A stretch of DNA of 10,916 nt from Sulfidibacterium sp046706345 (GTDB lineage Bacteria > Bacteroidota > Bacteroidia > Bacteroidales > F082): the NCBI GenBank assembly GCA_046706345.1, contig JBJKPL010000016.1, forward strand, positions 1 through 10,916, in the 5' to 3' direction. A program made the translations under genes and the position numbers. Shown piece after piece: positions 1-7,860 of the stretch; position 1 is the first letter of the stretch; the number at the start of each line of letters is the position of its first letter. The notes under the pieces are model-generated. The model searched no databases. It saw only the letters and a list, made by a program, of their open reading frames with translations, and was not told the DNA's origin.

Positions 1-131
1 CCCCGTTGCAGCCATTCAGAACTGCAGAAAATCCATGAAAAATCCCAACATGGTCAGTACCCCGACTTTACCAGTCTGATCTCATTGCTTCCAACGCAAT
101 GTTCTGATTTTGTATTTTGGAAACGAATTTC
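1..131. other. Left-edge region downstream of eda, no gene called
   Basis: This stretch lies after the eda stop codon and runs to the window edge. The only structure seen is a short hairpin at 83-101. On the minus strand a TGA (16-18) is followed directly by an ATG (13-15) opening M-A-A-T-G before the sequence ends; it could be the start of a further operon gene, but five codons prove nothing. On the plus strand one frame is open from base 1 to 180 and another ends at a TGA at 77-79; neither gives a recognisable peptide. Confidence 0.4.
83..101. terminator. Short hairpin between eda and the left edge, possible terminator
   Basis: CATTGC (83-88) and GCAATG (96-101) form a 6-bp perfect stem with a 7-base loop. 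On the plus strand it is followed by a T-rich stretch (102-118) with two runs of four T, which would suit a gene arriving from the left. On the minus strand, where eda ends about 30 bases earlier, no T-run follows. The stem is short, so this is a weak candidate for a terminator in either direction. Confidence 0.25.
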
Positions 132-812
132 CTACTGGCTGTTTTCCCTGATCTTTCGGATCAGATTCACGGCCTGGTGAACCTGATTCCGGATGGCCTC
201 AAAGTCTCCGTTTACCACCAGGGCCTCAGGAATGAGTCTGGAGCCCATACCCACACAGGCTGTTCCGGCCGAAAACCAGGCGTTGAGATTTTCCTCTGTC
301 GGCGACACACCGCCCGAAGGCATGAGGCTCGTCCAGGGACTGGGCGCCAGCACCGATTTCACAAATGATGGTCCGCCCACTTCATTTCCCGGGAAGATCT
401 TTACGATCTCGCATCCCAACTCCTCGGCCTGATGGATCTCCGTCAGCGTCGCACAACCGGGGATCCAGGCAGTCTTTCTGCGATTACAGGCTTTGGCCAT
501 GTCCGTATTCAGGGAAGGAGACACGATAAAATTGGCTCCCAGTTGCATATAAAGCGAAGCCGTTCCCGGCTCCACCACCGACCCCACTCCCAGGATCATT
601 TCCGGGCATTCGGAAACCACCCATCGGTTGACTTCAGCAAACACCTCGTGGGCATAATCTCCCCGGTTGGTAAATTCAAAAACGCGGGCACCGCCCTCAT
701 AGCAGGCTTTCACCACTTTTTTAACAATTTTGGCCTCCGGATGATAAAACAACGGAACCAACCCCGTCTCCAAAAAAGTCCGGTAAACAACAAGGCGTTT
801 AAATCTTGCCAT
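132..812 (-). CDS. eda: 2-keto-3-deoxy-6-phosphogluconate (KDPG) aldolase
   Basis: A 226-residue cytoplasmic class I aldolase that splits KDPG into pyruvate and glyceraldehyde-3-phosphate, the last step of hexuronate breakdown and of the Entner-Doudoroff route. The TIM-barrel landmarks of the family appear in order: Glu46 in VFEFTNRG (general acid/base position), GVGSV (75-79, matching GAGT of E. coli Eda), PGC (118-120), the Schiff-base lysine Lys138 in VKIFPG, and the phosphate-binding PSGGV near residue 165. It is slightly longer than E. coli Eda (213 aa), with the extra length at the N-terminus. The ATG start is the first in frame; its leader is A/T-rich with no Shine-Dalgarno. It lies 21 bp after kdgK and is the last recognisable gene of the hexuronate unit. 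Pairing with KdgK makes KDPG the expected substrate; activity on related keto-acid phosphates cannot be excluded. Confidence 0.95.
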   Translation of the reverse strand: MARFKRLVVYRTFLETGLVPLFYHPEAKIVKKVVKACYEGGARVFEFTNRGDYAHEVFAEVNRWVVSECPEMILGVGSVVEPGTASLYMQLGANFIVSPSLNTDMAKACNRRKTAWIPGCATLTEIHQAEELGCEIVKIFPGNEVGGPSFVKSVLAPSPWTSLMPSGGVSPTEENLNAWFSAGTACVGMGSRLIPEALVVNGDFEAIRNQVHQAVNLIRKIRENSQ

Positions 813-833
813 AACAGTTTATTTTTCTATGTT

Positions 834-1868
834 TTAACGTTCCACCCTCCCGGAACCGTCTCCCTGCATCAGCTTTTCCACTTCATCCACACTGACCCGA
901 TTGTAATCACCGGGAATGGTATGTTTTAGCGCTGAGGCCGCCACGGCAAATTCCAGCGCCTTCTGCAGATCCTCCGGGTAGGTCAGCAACCCGTAAATCA
1001 GCCCGCCCATAAAAGAATCTCCCCCGCCTATACGGTCCACAATATTGGTAATCTGATAGGTCGGTGCCTGAAACAGTTCCTTGCCGTCAAACAATACGCC
1101 TGACCATGAATTATGATGGGCGCTTACGGAACCCCGAAGGGTGGTGATCACATATTTGCATTTGGGAAATCTTTTCATGATCTCCTGGGATACTGACAGA
1201 TAATCCTGACCGGTGACAGCTCCTGAGCGAAAGTTCTGCTTCTCAGGTTTTATTCCAAGCGCCAGGGCGGCATCTTCTTCGTTCCCCAGTATCACATCAC
1301 AGCCTCGGACCATCTCAGGCATGACTTCCTGGGCTGCTTTCCCATATTTCCAAAGATTTTTGCGATAGTTCAAATCCGTGGAAACGATAATTCCTTTTTT
1401 GTTGGCCACTCTGATGGCTTGAAGGCAAACTTCGGCGGCACCGGCAGAGATGGCGGGTGTAATACCGGTCCAGTGAAACCACTCCGCACCCTCAAAGATC
1501 TTGTCCCAGTCGAACATATCGGGAGAAACTTCAGCCATGGCCGAGTACGCCCGGTCGTAAATGATTTTGCTGGGTCTGCTGACCGCACCCGTTTCCACAA
1601 AATAGATCCCCATTTTTTCACCTCCGCGCAGGATCTCGCAGGTATCCACCCCCAAGCCTTTCAGCTCCCGGATGGCCGCATCAGCCAGATCGTTATGCGG
1701 CAGGCGGGTCACAAATTGCACCTCTCTGCCGAAATTGGCCAGTGAAACCGCCACATTCGCCTCACCACCCCCAAAATTGGCATGAAACGAAGTCGCTTGT
1801 GAAAAACGCAAATTCCCGGGCGTTGTCAGCCGTAACATAATTTCTCCGAAAGTAATAACCTTTGCCAC
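834..1868 (-). CDS. kdgK: 2-keto-3-deoxygluconate kinase, PfkB/ribokinase family
   Basis: A 344-residue kinase that phosphorylates 2-keto-3-deoxygluconate (KDG) with ATP to give KDPG, the substrate of the adjacent aldolase. PfkB signatures are clear: N-terminal TFGEIMLRL (6-14), the sugar-binding GGGEANVA (33-40), DLNYR (165-169), and the ATP/anion-hole motif DRIGGGDSF (278-286) with catalytic base Asp284. The frame begins at a GTG codon (1866-1868). That start is preferred because MAKVITFGE lines up with the usual family N-terminus, while the first in-frame ATG (residue 11) would remove the first beta-strand. The leader is A/T-rich. The gene sits 27 bp after uxaC and 21 bp before eda, consistent with one transcript. 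The general family also includes fructokinases and ribokinases; the neighbours make KDG by far the likeliest substrate. Confidence 0.93.
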   Translation of the reverse strand: MAKVITFGEIMLRLTTPGNLRFSQATSFHANFGGGEANVAVSLANFGREVQFVTRLPHNDLADAAIRELKGLGVDTCEILRGGEKMGIYFVETGAVSRPSKIIYDRAYSAMAEVSPDMFDWDKIFEGAEWFHWTGITPAISAGAAEVCLQAIRVANKKGIIVSTDLNYRKNLWKYGKAAQEVMPEMVRGCDVILGNEEDAALALGIKPEKQNFRSGAVTGQDYLSVSQEIMKRFPKCKYVITTLRGSVSAHHNSWSGVLFDGKELFQAPTYQITNIVDRIGGGDSFMGGLIYGLLTYPEDLQKALEFAVAASALKHTIPGDYNRVSVDEVEKLMQGDGSGRVER

Positions 1869-1895
1869 TTTATTTTTTATTTCAACGTAACTTAC

Positions 1896-3296
1896 TTAAA
1901 AATTAAAATATTCCCTGGCATTATGATAACAAATATCCTGAACCATCTTCCCAAGCATTTCCGGGTCGTTGGGAATGAGACCTTCTTCCACATCCTGCCC
2001 GATCAGATCGCACAGGATCCTTCGGAAATATTCATGCCGTGGAAAAGAAAGCAGGCTTCTCGAATCGGTCAGCATGCCGACAAACCGGCTGAGCAAACCC
2101 AGATTGGAAAGTATTTTCAGATGCTCTGTAATACCGTCCTTTTGATCCAGGAACCACCAGGCTGCCCCCCATTGCATTTTCCCCGGAACCGTTCCGTCCT
2201 GAAAATTTCCGATCATCGTAGCAAAAACGGCATTATCCCTGGGGTTCAGGTTATAGAGTATGGTTTTGGTCAGCGCATGGTTTCGGGAAAGACGATCCAG
2301 AAAAGCGGCCATGGGTTTTGCCAGGGAAAGGTCCCCGATGGAGTCATACCCGATATCCGGCCCGTCCTCATCAAATCTTTTGGTGTTGACATTTCTGAGC
2401 GCTCCGATGTGGAACTGCTGGACCCAGTTAGATCCAGCATCCATCATCGCCAGTTCATACAGCATCGCGGATTTGAATTTGTTTTCCTCTTCATCAGAAA
2501 GGCGTTTACCGTTCCTCAAACCGAAAAAGAGGGTTTCTATTTCCTGCTGCGTATAAGAGGTTGCATAGAAATTCTCCAGGCCGTGATCCGACAGCCGGCT
2601 TCCCTTGTTTTCAAAGAAATCATGCCTGCTTTGCAATGCCTCGAGATAGGTTTCGAAATCACGAATTTCCTTTCCCGACACTTCGGACAAACGATCCACA
2701 TACGCATTAAAGGAAATCGTATCGGAAACGTTCATCGCCCGATCCGGACGCCAGGCGGGAAGCATCTTACAGGCAAAATCCGATTGGGATAATTGGTCGT
2801 GGTATTCAAGCGTATCGACCGGATCATCGGTGGTGCAGACGATCTCAACATTCATTTTCAACAACAGAGACCGGGCTGAAAATCCCGGATCTGTAATCTG
2901 TTCCCGGGTTCTTTCATAAATGCTTTTTGCCGTATCCTTATTGAGCAACTCTTCGATACCGAAATACCTTTTAAGTTCAAGATGGGTCCAGTGATACAAA
3001 GGGTTTCTTAGGGTCATGGGCACCGTTTCGGCCCATTTCATGAATTTTTCAAAGTCACCGGCTTCTCCTGAGCAAAATCTTTCGTCCACCCCATTGGATC
3101 GCATGGCACGCCATTTATAATGATCTCCGTAAAGCCACAGTTGTGTGAGGTTTTCAAACCGCTTATCTCCGGCGATTTCCTTTGGCAACAGATGGCAGTG
3201 ATAATCAATAATGGGCATATTCTCTGCATAATCATGATAAAGCCGTTGTGCGGTTTTACTTCTCAACAGAAAATCTTCATCCATAAATGGCTTCAT
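1896..3296 (-). CDS. uxaC: Uronate (glucuronate) isomerase
   Basis: A 466-residue enzyme of the amidohydrolase superfamily that converts D-glucuronate to D-fructuronate (and D-galacturonate to D-tagaturonate), the first intracellular step. It matches remembered E. coli UxaC (470 aa) closely over its whole length: MKPFMDEDFLL at the start, the metal-site HxH in DYHCHL (His33, His35), GDHYKWRAMR, NPLYHWTHLEL, TTDDP, WRPD, QFHIGALRN, LNPRDN, MIGNFQ, LTDSRS and HEYFRRILC near the C-terminus. No truncation or frameshift is seen. The ATG at 3294-3296 fits the E. coli start; a second Met at residue 5 is a less likely alternative. It lies 46 bp after the transporter gene and 27 bp before kdgK. Because no tagaturonate reductase or altronate dehydratase is nearby, glucuronate is the inferred physiological substrate. 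Confidence 0.97.
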   Translation of the reverse strand: MKPFMDEDFLLRSKTAQRLYHDYAENMPIIDYHCHLLPKEIAGDKRFENLTQLWLYGDHYKWRAMRSNGVDERFCSGEAGDFEKFMKWAETVPMTLRNPLYHWTHLELKRYFGIEELLNKDTAKSIYERTREQITDPGFSARSLLLKMNVEIVCTTDDPVDTLEYHDQLSQSDFACKMLPAWRPDRAMNVSDTISFNAYVDRLSEVSGKEIRDFETYLEALQSRHDFFENKGSRLSDHGLENFYATSYTQQEIETLFFGLRNGKRLSDEEENKFKSAMLYELAMMDAGSNWVQQFHIGALRNVNTKRFDEDGPDIGYDSIGDLSLAKPMAAFLDRLSRNHALTKTILYNLNPRDNAVFATMIGNFQDGTVPGKMQWGAAWWFLDQKDGITEHLKILSNLGLLSRFVGMLTDSRSLLSFPRHEYFRRILCDLIGQDVEEGLIPNDPEMLGKMVQDICYHNAREYFNF

Positions 3297-3342
3297 GCTT
3301 CTTGAAATATTTTTGTTTAGATCTTTCTTTCATGCAAATGGT

Positions 3343-4665
3343 TTATGCTGATTTTGCCGCATAAACAGGTTTCAAATTTTCGTCCAGCGGAACCATTTTC
3401 GGGTCCATGGCATGAATAATTCCCAGGATGATCAGATAAACAGAACCTGCCACCAGAAAAGCCCAGAAATAGCCATGATTCCCCGATTGATCCAGAACCG
3501 TGCCCAGGATAAAATTGGCAATAATGCTGGCCACCGAGCCGACCATTCCGCCGATCCCGACGACCGATGCCGTTGCTTTTTTGGGAAAGACATCCGAAGC
3601 CAGGGTAAACACATTGGCCGACCAGGCCTGATGGCCTGCAGCCGCCAAACCGATCAAAAATACAGCCACCCATTCATTGTGCGTGTAGGCCACCAAAACC
3701 ACCGGTAGGATGATCAGGGCACAGATCAACATGGCAATCTTTCTGGATTTATTAATATTCCAGCCCATCCCGATGAAGGCCTTGGACAGGTAACCTCCAA
3801 AAATACTGCCAGCGTCTGCCAGGATGTATAAGACAAAGAAAGGCAGCGCAATATCCTTGATGTTGACGCCGAAACGATGGGCCAGAAATTTGGCGCCCCA
3901 GAAAAGGTAAAACCACCAAACGGCATCCGTGATCTTGGCTACGGCAAAAACCCAGGTTTTCCGCCTGGGAAGGAGTGTTTTCCAGGGTAATTTAACCGTG
4001 CTTTTTTCTCCCGCGTCTGCGACACGGTCACTTAAAATGTAATCCAGTTCTTCCCGGGAAACCTTGGGATGTATTTCAGGCTTTTTATAAATACGCCACC
4101 AGATCAAAACCCAAATCGAACTCAGCACCCCTGTCAATAAGAAAGGGATCTGCCAGTTTTTACCATTCACAGAGACAATCGCTCCCACGACAAAAGGTGC
4201 GGCAATGGCTCCGATACTGGTGGAGGCATTGAAAATTCCGGTTGCCCAGGCCCGGTCTTTTTTCGGGAACCACTCCGCTACCACTTTAATCGAAGCGGGA
4301 AAGCTCCCCGACTCCCCAAATCCGAGTCCAAACCGTGCTGCCGAAAAACCAAGGACGCTGAAAAAAGGCCTTACCGCGGCATGCAACATGCCGAAAATTG
4401 CCCAGATCCCGATAGACAGAGAATACCCTTTCCGGCTTCCCAACCGGTCGATGATGTTTCCCATCACCAGCATACCAATGGCATAAGCGGCCTGGAACGA
4501 AATGACAATATCGGCGTAATCACTGTTCGTCCAGTGAAACAGCTTCTGCAGCGTCGGGGCCATCACGCCAATAATACTCCGGTCGAAATAATTTACCGAA
4601 GTTGCATACAGCAACATGGCTAAAATCGTATAACGGTATTTGCTGGTTTGTGGCCTTTCGATCAT
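3343..4665 (-). CDS. exuT: MFS hexuronate transporter, ExuT-like (anion:cation symporter family)
   Basis: A 440-residue inner-membrane protein predicted to import glucuronate (possibly galacturonate) by cation symport. Hydrophobic segments are spread through the protein as expected for 12 membrane helices. Family marks include NYFDRS in helix 1 (25-30), the loop 2-3 motif GNIIDRLGSRKG (69-80), and the helix 4-5 block ARFGLGFGESGSFPAS (110-125), followed by KVVAEWFPKKDRA; the GES..FPA and EWFPKK pattern is typical of the ACS family that holds ExuT, GudP and phthalate carriers. A cytoplasmic central loop lies around residues 210-235. Length is close to E. coli ExuT (432 aa). The gene is 11 bp after uxuA and 46 bp before uxaC. 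Substrate is assigned from family plus operon context; aldohexonate or glucarate transport is the main alternative. Confidence 0.9.
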   Translation of the reverse strand: MIERPQTSKYRYTILAMLLYATSVNYFDRSIIGVMAPTLQKLFHWTNSDYADIVISFQAAYAIGMLVMGNIIDRLGSRKGYSLSIGIWAIFGMLHAAVRPFFSVLGFSAARFGLGFGESGSFPASIKVVAEWFPKKDRAWATGIFNASTSIGAIAAPFVVGAIVSVNGKNWQIPFLLTGVLSSIWVLIWWRIYKKPEIHPKVSREELDYILSDRVADAGEKSTVKLPWKTLLPRRKTWVFAVAKITDAVWWFYLFWGAKFLAHRFGVNIKDIALPFFVLYILADAGSIFGGYLSKAFIGMGWNINKSRKIAMLICALIILPVVLVAYTHNEWVAVFLIGLAAAGHQAWSANVFTLASDVFPKKATASVVGIGGMVGSVASIIANFILGTVLDQSGNHGYFWAFLVAGSVYLIILGIIHAMDPKMVPLDENLKPVYAAKSA

Positions 4666-4676
4666 GATATTCTGAA

Positions 4677-5864
4677 TTATTGCTGTTGAAATTCGATTCT
4701 TCTGACGGCAGTTTCCAGGCCGCGGATTTCGGCCAGCCCTTTCATTCTTCCGTAGAGTGAATAGCCCGGATTGTTCTTTTGCCCCAAATCACCGAACATC
4801 TGGTTTCCATGGTCGGGACGTACAGGAATTCTCGCGTCTTTGCGGCCTTCTTTTTCCCTTCTCACCTCTTCTTCCACCATCGTTTTCACAACATCAAAAA
4901 CATCGATATCCCCCTGCAAAAGGTAGTCTTCATAAAAATTCAAATCCTCGTCACGGGAAACATTCCTGAGATGCAAAAAATTAATCCTGTGGGCAAAATC
5001 CTTTGCCATCCCGGGAACATCGTTAAAATATCCGGCACCAAAGCTTCCGGTACACAATGTAAGTCCGTTGCTGACAGAATCATAATGAGAAAGCAACCTG
5101 TGAACATCTTCATGGGTACTGACAATCCGCGGCAGTCCCAACAAGCTCCAGGGCGGGTCATCGGCATGAATTGCCATCCTGACGCCTGCCTTTTCTGCTA
5201 CCGGGATCACGGCATCCAGGAAGTAAAACAGATGTTTCCTCAATTGCTCGTTATCGATGGCACCGTATGACTCAATTGCTTTTCGCAGGTCCTGCAATGT
5301 GTAACTTTCTTCTGCGCCGGGCAGCCCTTTGATTATCGTATCCGACAGATTTTCAACTTCCCGGGCGCTGAACGCGTGAAATAGTTTTTCAGCTTCCCGG
5401 ACAACGGCTTCAGGATAATCATTTTTTGCACCGGGTCGTTCCAGAATAAAGACATCAAAAGCCACAAAATATTTATGGAGGTATCTCAGGGCTTCTGATC
5501 CATCCTGGAACTGAAAAGCCAGTTCTGTCCTGGTCCAGTCGAGAATGGGCATGAAATTATAACATACCGTATCAATACCGCACTGAGCCAGGTTTACGAT
5601 CGTTTTCTTGTAATTTTCTATATAAGTCAGGTAATCACCTGTATGTTTTTTAATATCTTCATGAACCGGAACACTTTCCACGACCGACCACCTTAATCCG
5701 GCGTCCTCGATGAGTTTCTTTCGCTCCATGATGGCTTCCACAGACCATGCTTCCCCGTTGGGGATCTCATGCAATGCCGTAACAATACCCGTAGCACCAG
5801 TCTGCCTGATGTCTTTTAAAGTGATCCGGTCACGCGGACCATACCATCTCCATGTGTGCTCCAT
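4677..5864 (-). CDS. uxuA: Mannonate dehydratase
   Basis: A 395-residue cytoplasmic metal-dependent lyase (TIM-barrel, xylose-isomerase-like) that dehydrates D-mannonate to 2-keto-3-deoxygluconate. It is near-collinear with E. coli UxuA (394 aa): MEHTWRWYGP at the start, TGIVTALHEIPNGE, SVVESVPVHEDIK, CYNFMPILDWTRT, LPGAEE and NPGYS..GR.KGLAE at the end. Likely metal ligands by comparison with the ManD family are His233 (AIHADDPP), Cys271 (CTGSFG), His298 (FLHLRNV) and Asp351 with His352 (RPDHG). The ATG at 5862-5864 begins exactly at the conserved N-terminus. It lies 18 bp after the SDR gene and 11 bp before exuT. Position between the mannonate-forming SDR and KdgK fits its step in the pathway. 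Confidence 0.97.
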   Translation of the reverse strand: MEHTWRWYGPRDRITLKDIRQTGATGIVTALHEIPNGEAWSVEAIMERKKLIEDAGLRWSVVESVPVHEDIKKHTGDYLTYIENYKKTIVNLAQCGIDTVCYNFMPILDWTRTELAFQFQDGSEALRYLHKYFVAFDVFILERPGAKNDYPEAVVREAEKLFHAFSAREVENLSDTIIKGLPGAEESYTLQDLRKAIESYGAIDNEQLRKHLFYFLDAVIPVAEKAGVRMAIHADDPPWSLLGLPRIVSTHEDVHRLLSHYDSVSNGLTLCTGSFGAGYFNDVPGMAKDFAHRINFLHLRNVSRDEDLNFYEDYLLQGDIDVFDVVKTMVEEEVRREKEGRKDARIPVRPDHGNQMFGDLGQKNNPGYSLYGRMKGLAEIRGLETAVRRIEFQQQ

Positions 5865-5882
5865 TTCGCTTTAATTTATTGA

Positions 5883-6734
5883 TTAAACTCCTCCGTAGGC
5901 GCTGTATCCGCCATCCACCGGGATTGTAATTCCGGTAACAAATTTTGAAATATCCGACAACAGATAAAGCACCGTGCCTGCCAACTCGTCCACATCTCCG
6001 TATCTTCCCATGGGCGTGCTATCGATGATCTTTCTTCCACGTTTGGTCAGCTCGCCCGTCTTTTCATCATACAACAAAAACTTGTTTTGATTGGTAGAGA
6101 AAAAGCCTGGGGCAATGGCATTGACGCGGATGCCGGTCTGCGCCAGATGCACAGCCAGCCATTGCGTAAAATTGTTGACAGAAGCTTTGGCAGCCGAGTA
6201 TGCCGGGATCTTGGTCAACGGCTTGAAGGCATTCATCGAAGAGATGTTAACCACCGCACCTTTACCGAGTTTCAGCATATCGGTGGTCAGCACCCGCGTG
6301 GCGATCACCGTTCCTTTGAAATTCAGATCAAAAACGAAATCGAACCCTTCCAGGTTCAATCCATAAAACGATCCTTCCAGATCATTGGTCTTATCTTTTT
6401 CGATCATTTCACACTGGGTGGTGGCTTTGGGATGGTTCCCTCCTGCCCCGTTGATCAGAAAAGTGATGTCTCCCATCTCGTGGTTGATCTTCTCTTTTAC
6501 ACGTTGCATGGAGGCCTCATCCAGTACATCGGCCTGGAATCCCTGAACCACGCCACCGGTAGCCTGAGCCACTGCGGCAGCTACCTTACCGGCATTTTCT
6601 TCATGGATGTCCAGTATAGCCACTTTCAGGCCTGCCGACGCCAGCCCCGTTGCCAGTGCCGTTCCAATGACACCGGCTCCGCCGGTAATAACGCACAGCC
6701 GGCCCTTTAAATCCTCGAAATTCAAATTATTCAT
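5883..6734 (-). CDS. uxuB: SDR-family D-mannonate oxidoreductase (fructuronate reductase), UxuB-like
   Basis: A 283-residue classical short-chain dehydrogenase inferred to reduce D-fructuronate to D-mannonate with NAD(P)H, the step between UxaC and UxuA. It has the Rossmann glycine motif TGGAGVIG (17-24), acidic Asp42 after strand 2 (LDIHE, suggesting NAD(H) preference), NGAG (95-98), and the catalytic Ser166, Tyr179 and Lys183 (YSAAK). An extended insert around 102-130 is typical of the mannonate-oxidoreductase SDRs such as B. subtilis UxuB (YjmF). E. coli UxuB is an unrelated long-chain polyol dehydrogenase, so this is a non-homologous solution to the same step. A longer in-frame start at 6782 exists, but it would overlap the regulator gene by 47 bases; the ATG at 6732-6734 is chosen because it lies one base after the regulator's TGA and gives the normal SDR N-terminus. 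A gluconate 5-dehydrogenase or KduD-type role is the alternative, less likely here. Confidence 0.88.
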   Translation of the reverse strand: MNNLNFEDLKGRLCVITGGAGVIGTALATGLASAGLKVAILDIHEENAGKVAAAVAQATGGVVQGFQADVLDEASMQRVKEKINHEMGDITFLINGAGGNHPKATTQCEMIEKDKTNDLEGSFYGLNLEGFDFVFDLNFKGTVIATRVLTTDMLKLGKGAVVNISSMNAFKPLTKIPAYSAAKASVNNFTQWLAVHLAQTGIRVNAIAPGFFSTNQNKFLLYDEKTGELTKRGRKIIDSTPMGRYGDVDELAGTVLYLLSDISKFVTGITIPVDGGYSAYGGV

Positions 6735-6735
6735 C

Positions 6736-7803
6736 TCAAAATTCTTTATAATATCCAATGTTCTCCCGGGTGATGATATCAATGGGACTGTAATTCATTT
6801 TTTTTATTTCTTTCTTAAGAACCATGAAATCGAAAAGTGATTTAATGGCTTTATAAGCCTGTTCTTCGGGTCGTTGGCCGATCAAAAAACTGATGGCCCC
6901 GGATTCAAGATATTTGATATTACCGGGAATTAAGTCATACCCGATGACCAACGGAGGTTCCACTGCATGGTCTTTCAGGCATTTGGCCAGTTTAAAAGCC
7001 CGGGAATTGGGAACAAAGATCCCGTCCACCCCATGATGACTGTAAAAATCCATGAGTGAGCGTCCGGGTTCCTCTTTTTCATTCAGGTCGATTTCCAGAT
7101 CGTATATGTGATACCGGTCAGAAATCCGGTTCTTTTCAAAAAAGTCTCTGAAGCCTCTTTCCCTATTTTCAACATGCCTTGAGATCTGCAGGTTGTTCGC
7201 CAGTTTCAGGATCAGCAGGTTTCCCTGATTCAATCCGTAATGCATCAGCCGGGCGGCAAGAAAACCGCTGTTTTTGGCATCCTGTCCGAAATAAGCAATA
7301 TTGGAAGAATTTTTCAGATTTGTATCGATAAAAACATAAGGAATTTCAAGTTTTTTAAGCTTCTGGATAAGGACCTGGGATGAGTTGTGAAAAAGCGGAC
7401 AGAAAACCACCCCGTCCGGTTCTTCATCCAGGATCCGGGATGAAAGTTCCTGAAATGACGTTTCAGAGGAATCGTCAAAAGTATACAAATCCACCACCAC
7501 CCTGAAGTTGGAGATCTCCTCCTTGGCCTGGTTTACCCCGATCAAAGGTTGCTTCCAGTAGGAATTGACATCCTTGGAGTCGGGAATCAGAATTGCAAAC
7601 CGCGTCGCTTTTTTGGAAGCCAGCGTTTTGGCCACCAAATTAGGACTGTAGTTAATTTCTTCCAGAATCTTTAAAATCTGCTCCTTGGTTTCCTGCTTAA
7701 CCCCTGGCCGGTTGTGCAGAACACGGTCCACGGTCCCCGCGGAGACATTGGCCAACTTGGCAATATCACTGATTCTTAATTGTTCGTCTTTAATGGGAGT
7801 CAT
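6736..7803 (-). CDS. LacI-family transcriptional regulator of the hexuronate genes
   Basis: A 355-residue DNA-binding regulator. Residues 10-30 form the LacI helix-turn-helix (RISDIAKLANVSAGTVDRVLH), residues 53-63 the hinge helix (SPNLVAKTLAS), and residues 67-355 a periplasmic-binding-protein-like effector domain ending in the conserved IGQRPEEQAYKAI (308-320). The recognition helix reads TVDRVLH instead of the common TVSRVLN, an Asp at a DNA-contacting position that marks a distinct LacI subgroup and suggests an unusual operator. The frame opens further upstream at a GTG (7870-7872), but that codon falls inside a 12-bp palindrome and adds a non-family leader; the ATG at 7801-7803 gives a normal N-terminus. 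It is the promoter-proximal gene, so it is probably autoregulated. The effector is inferred, not seen: glucuronate, fructuronate or KDG are candidates. Whether it represses or activates is unknown. Confidence 0.9.
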   Translation of the reverse strand: MTPIKDEQLRISDIAKLANVSAGTVDRVLHNRPGVKQETKEQILKILEEINYSPNLVAKTLASKKATRFAILIPDSKDVNSYWKQPLIGVNQAKEEISNFRVVVDLYTFDDSSETSFQELSSRILDEEPDGVVFCPLFHNSSQVLIQKLKKLEIPYVFIDTNLKNSSNIAYFGQDAKNSGFLAARLMHYGLNQGNLLILKLANNLQISRHVENRERGFRDFFEKNRISDRYHIYDLEIDLNEKEEPGRSLMDFYSHHGVDGIFVPNSRAFKLAKCLKDHAVEPPLVIGYDLIPGNIKYLESGAISFLIGQRPEEQAYKAIKSLFDFMVLKKEIKKMNYSPIDIITRENIGYYKEF

Positions 7804-7834
7804 TATGCTACATATTAGTTTGGCGTGTTTTTGG

Positions 7835-7842
7835 CAAAAATA
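7835..7842 (-). promoter_or_regulatory. Bacteroidota-type -7 promoter element for the LacI/hexuronate operon
   Basis: On the minus strand the sequence reads TATTTTTG, an exact match to the Bacteroidota primary-sigma -7 consensus TAnnTTTG. It lies 31 bases upstream of the regulator ATG, giving a leader of about 25 bases. No TTTG -33 box is present at the expected 19-21 base spacing; instead that position is occupied by the 12-bp palindrome at 7861-7872. The surrounding sequence is A/T-rich, so a chance match is possible. Confidence 0.5.
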
Positions 7843-7860
7843 AAAAATATTTTGAATTTC

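Larger units (their letters stand above)
132..7842 (-). other. Predicted hexuronate (glucuronate) catabolic operon
   Basis: Seven recognised genes on one strand, from the LacI-type regulator to eda, are separated by 1, 18, 11, 46, 27 and 21 bases. No promoter-like TAnnTTTG element is obvious in the internal gaps. Gene content covers uptake and every enzyme from glucuronate to pyruvate and glyceraldehyde-3-phosphate. Single-transcript organisation is inferred from spacing and function, with the transcript starting at the -7 element near 7840. Enzymes are ordered roughly mid-pathway first, with kinase and aldolase last, which also serve pathways converging on KDG. Confidence 0.8.

Noticed and set aside
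1923..2792. A 289-codon open frame on the plus strand opposite uxaC
   Set aside because: It mirrors a fully conserved uronate isomerase on the other strand and its peptide has no recognisable domain; long antisense frames are common opposite biased coding sequence.
6735..6782. N-terminal extension of the SDR starting at 6782
   Set aside because: It would overlap the regulator's last codons and adds 16 residues ahead of the normal SDR N-terminus.
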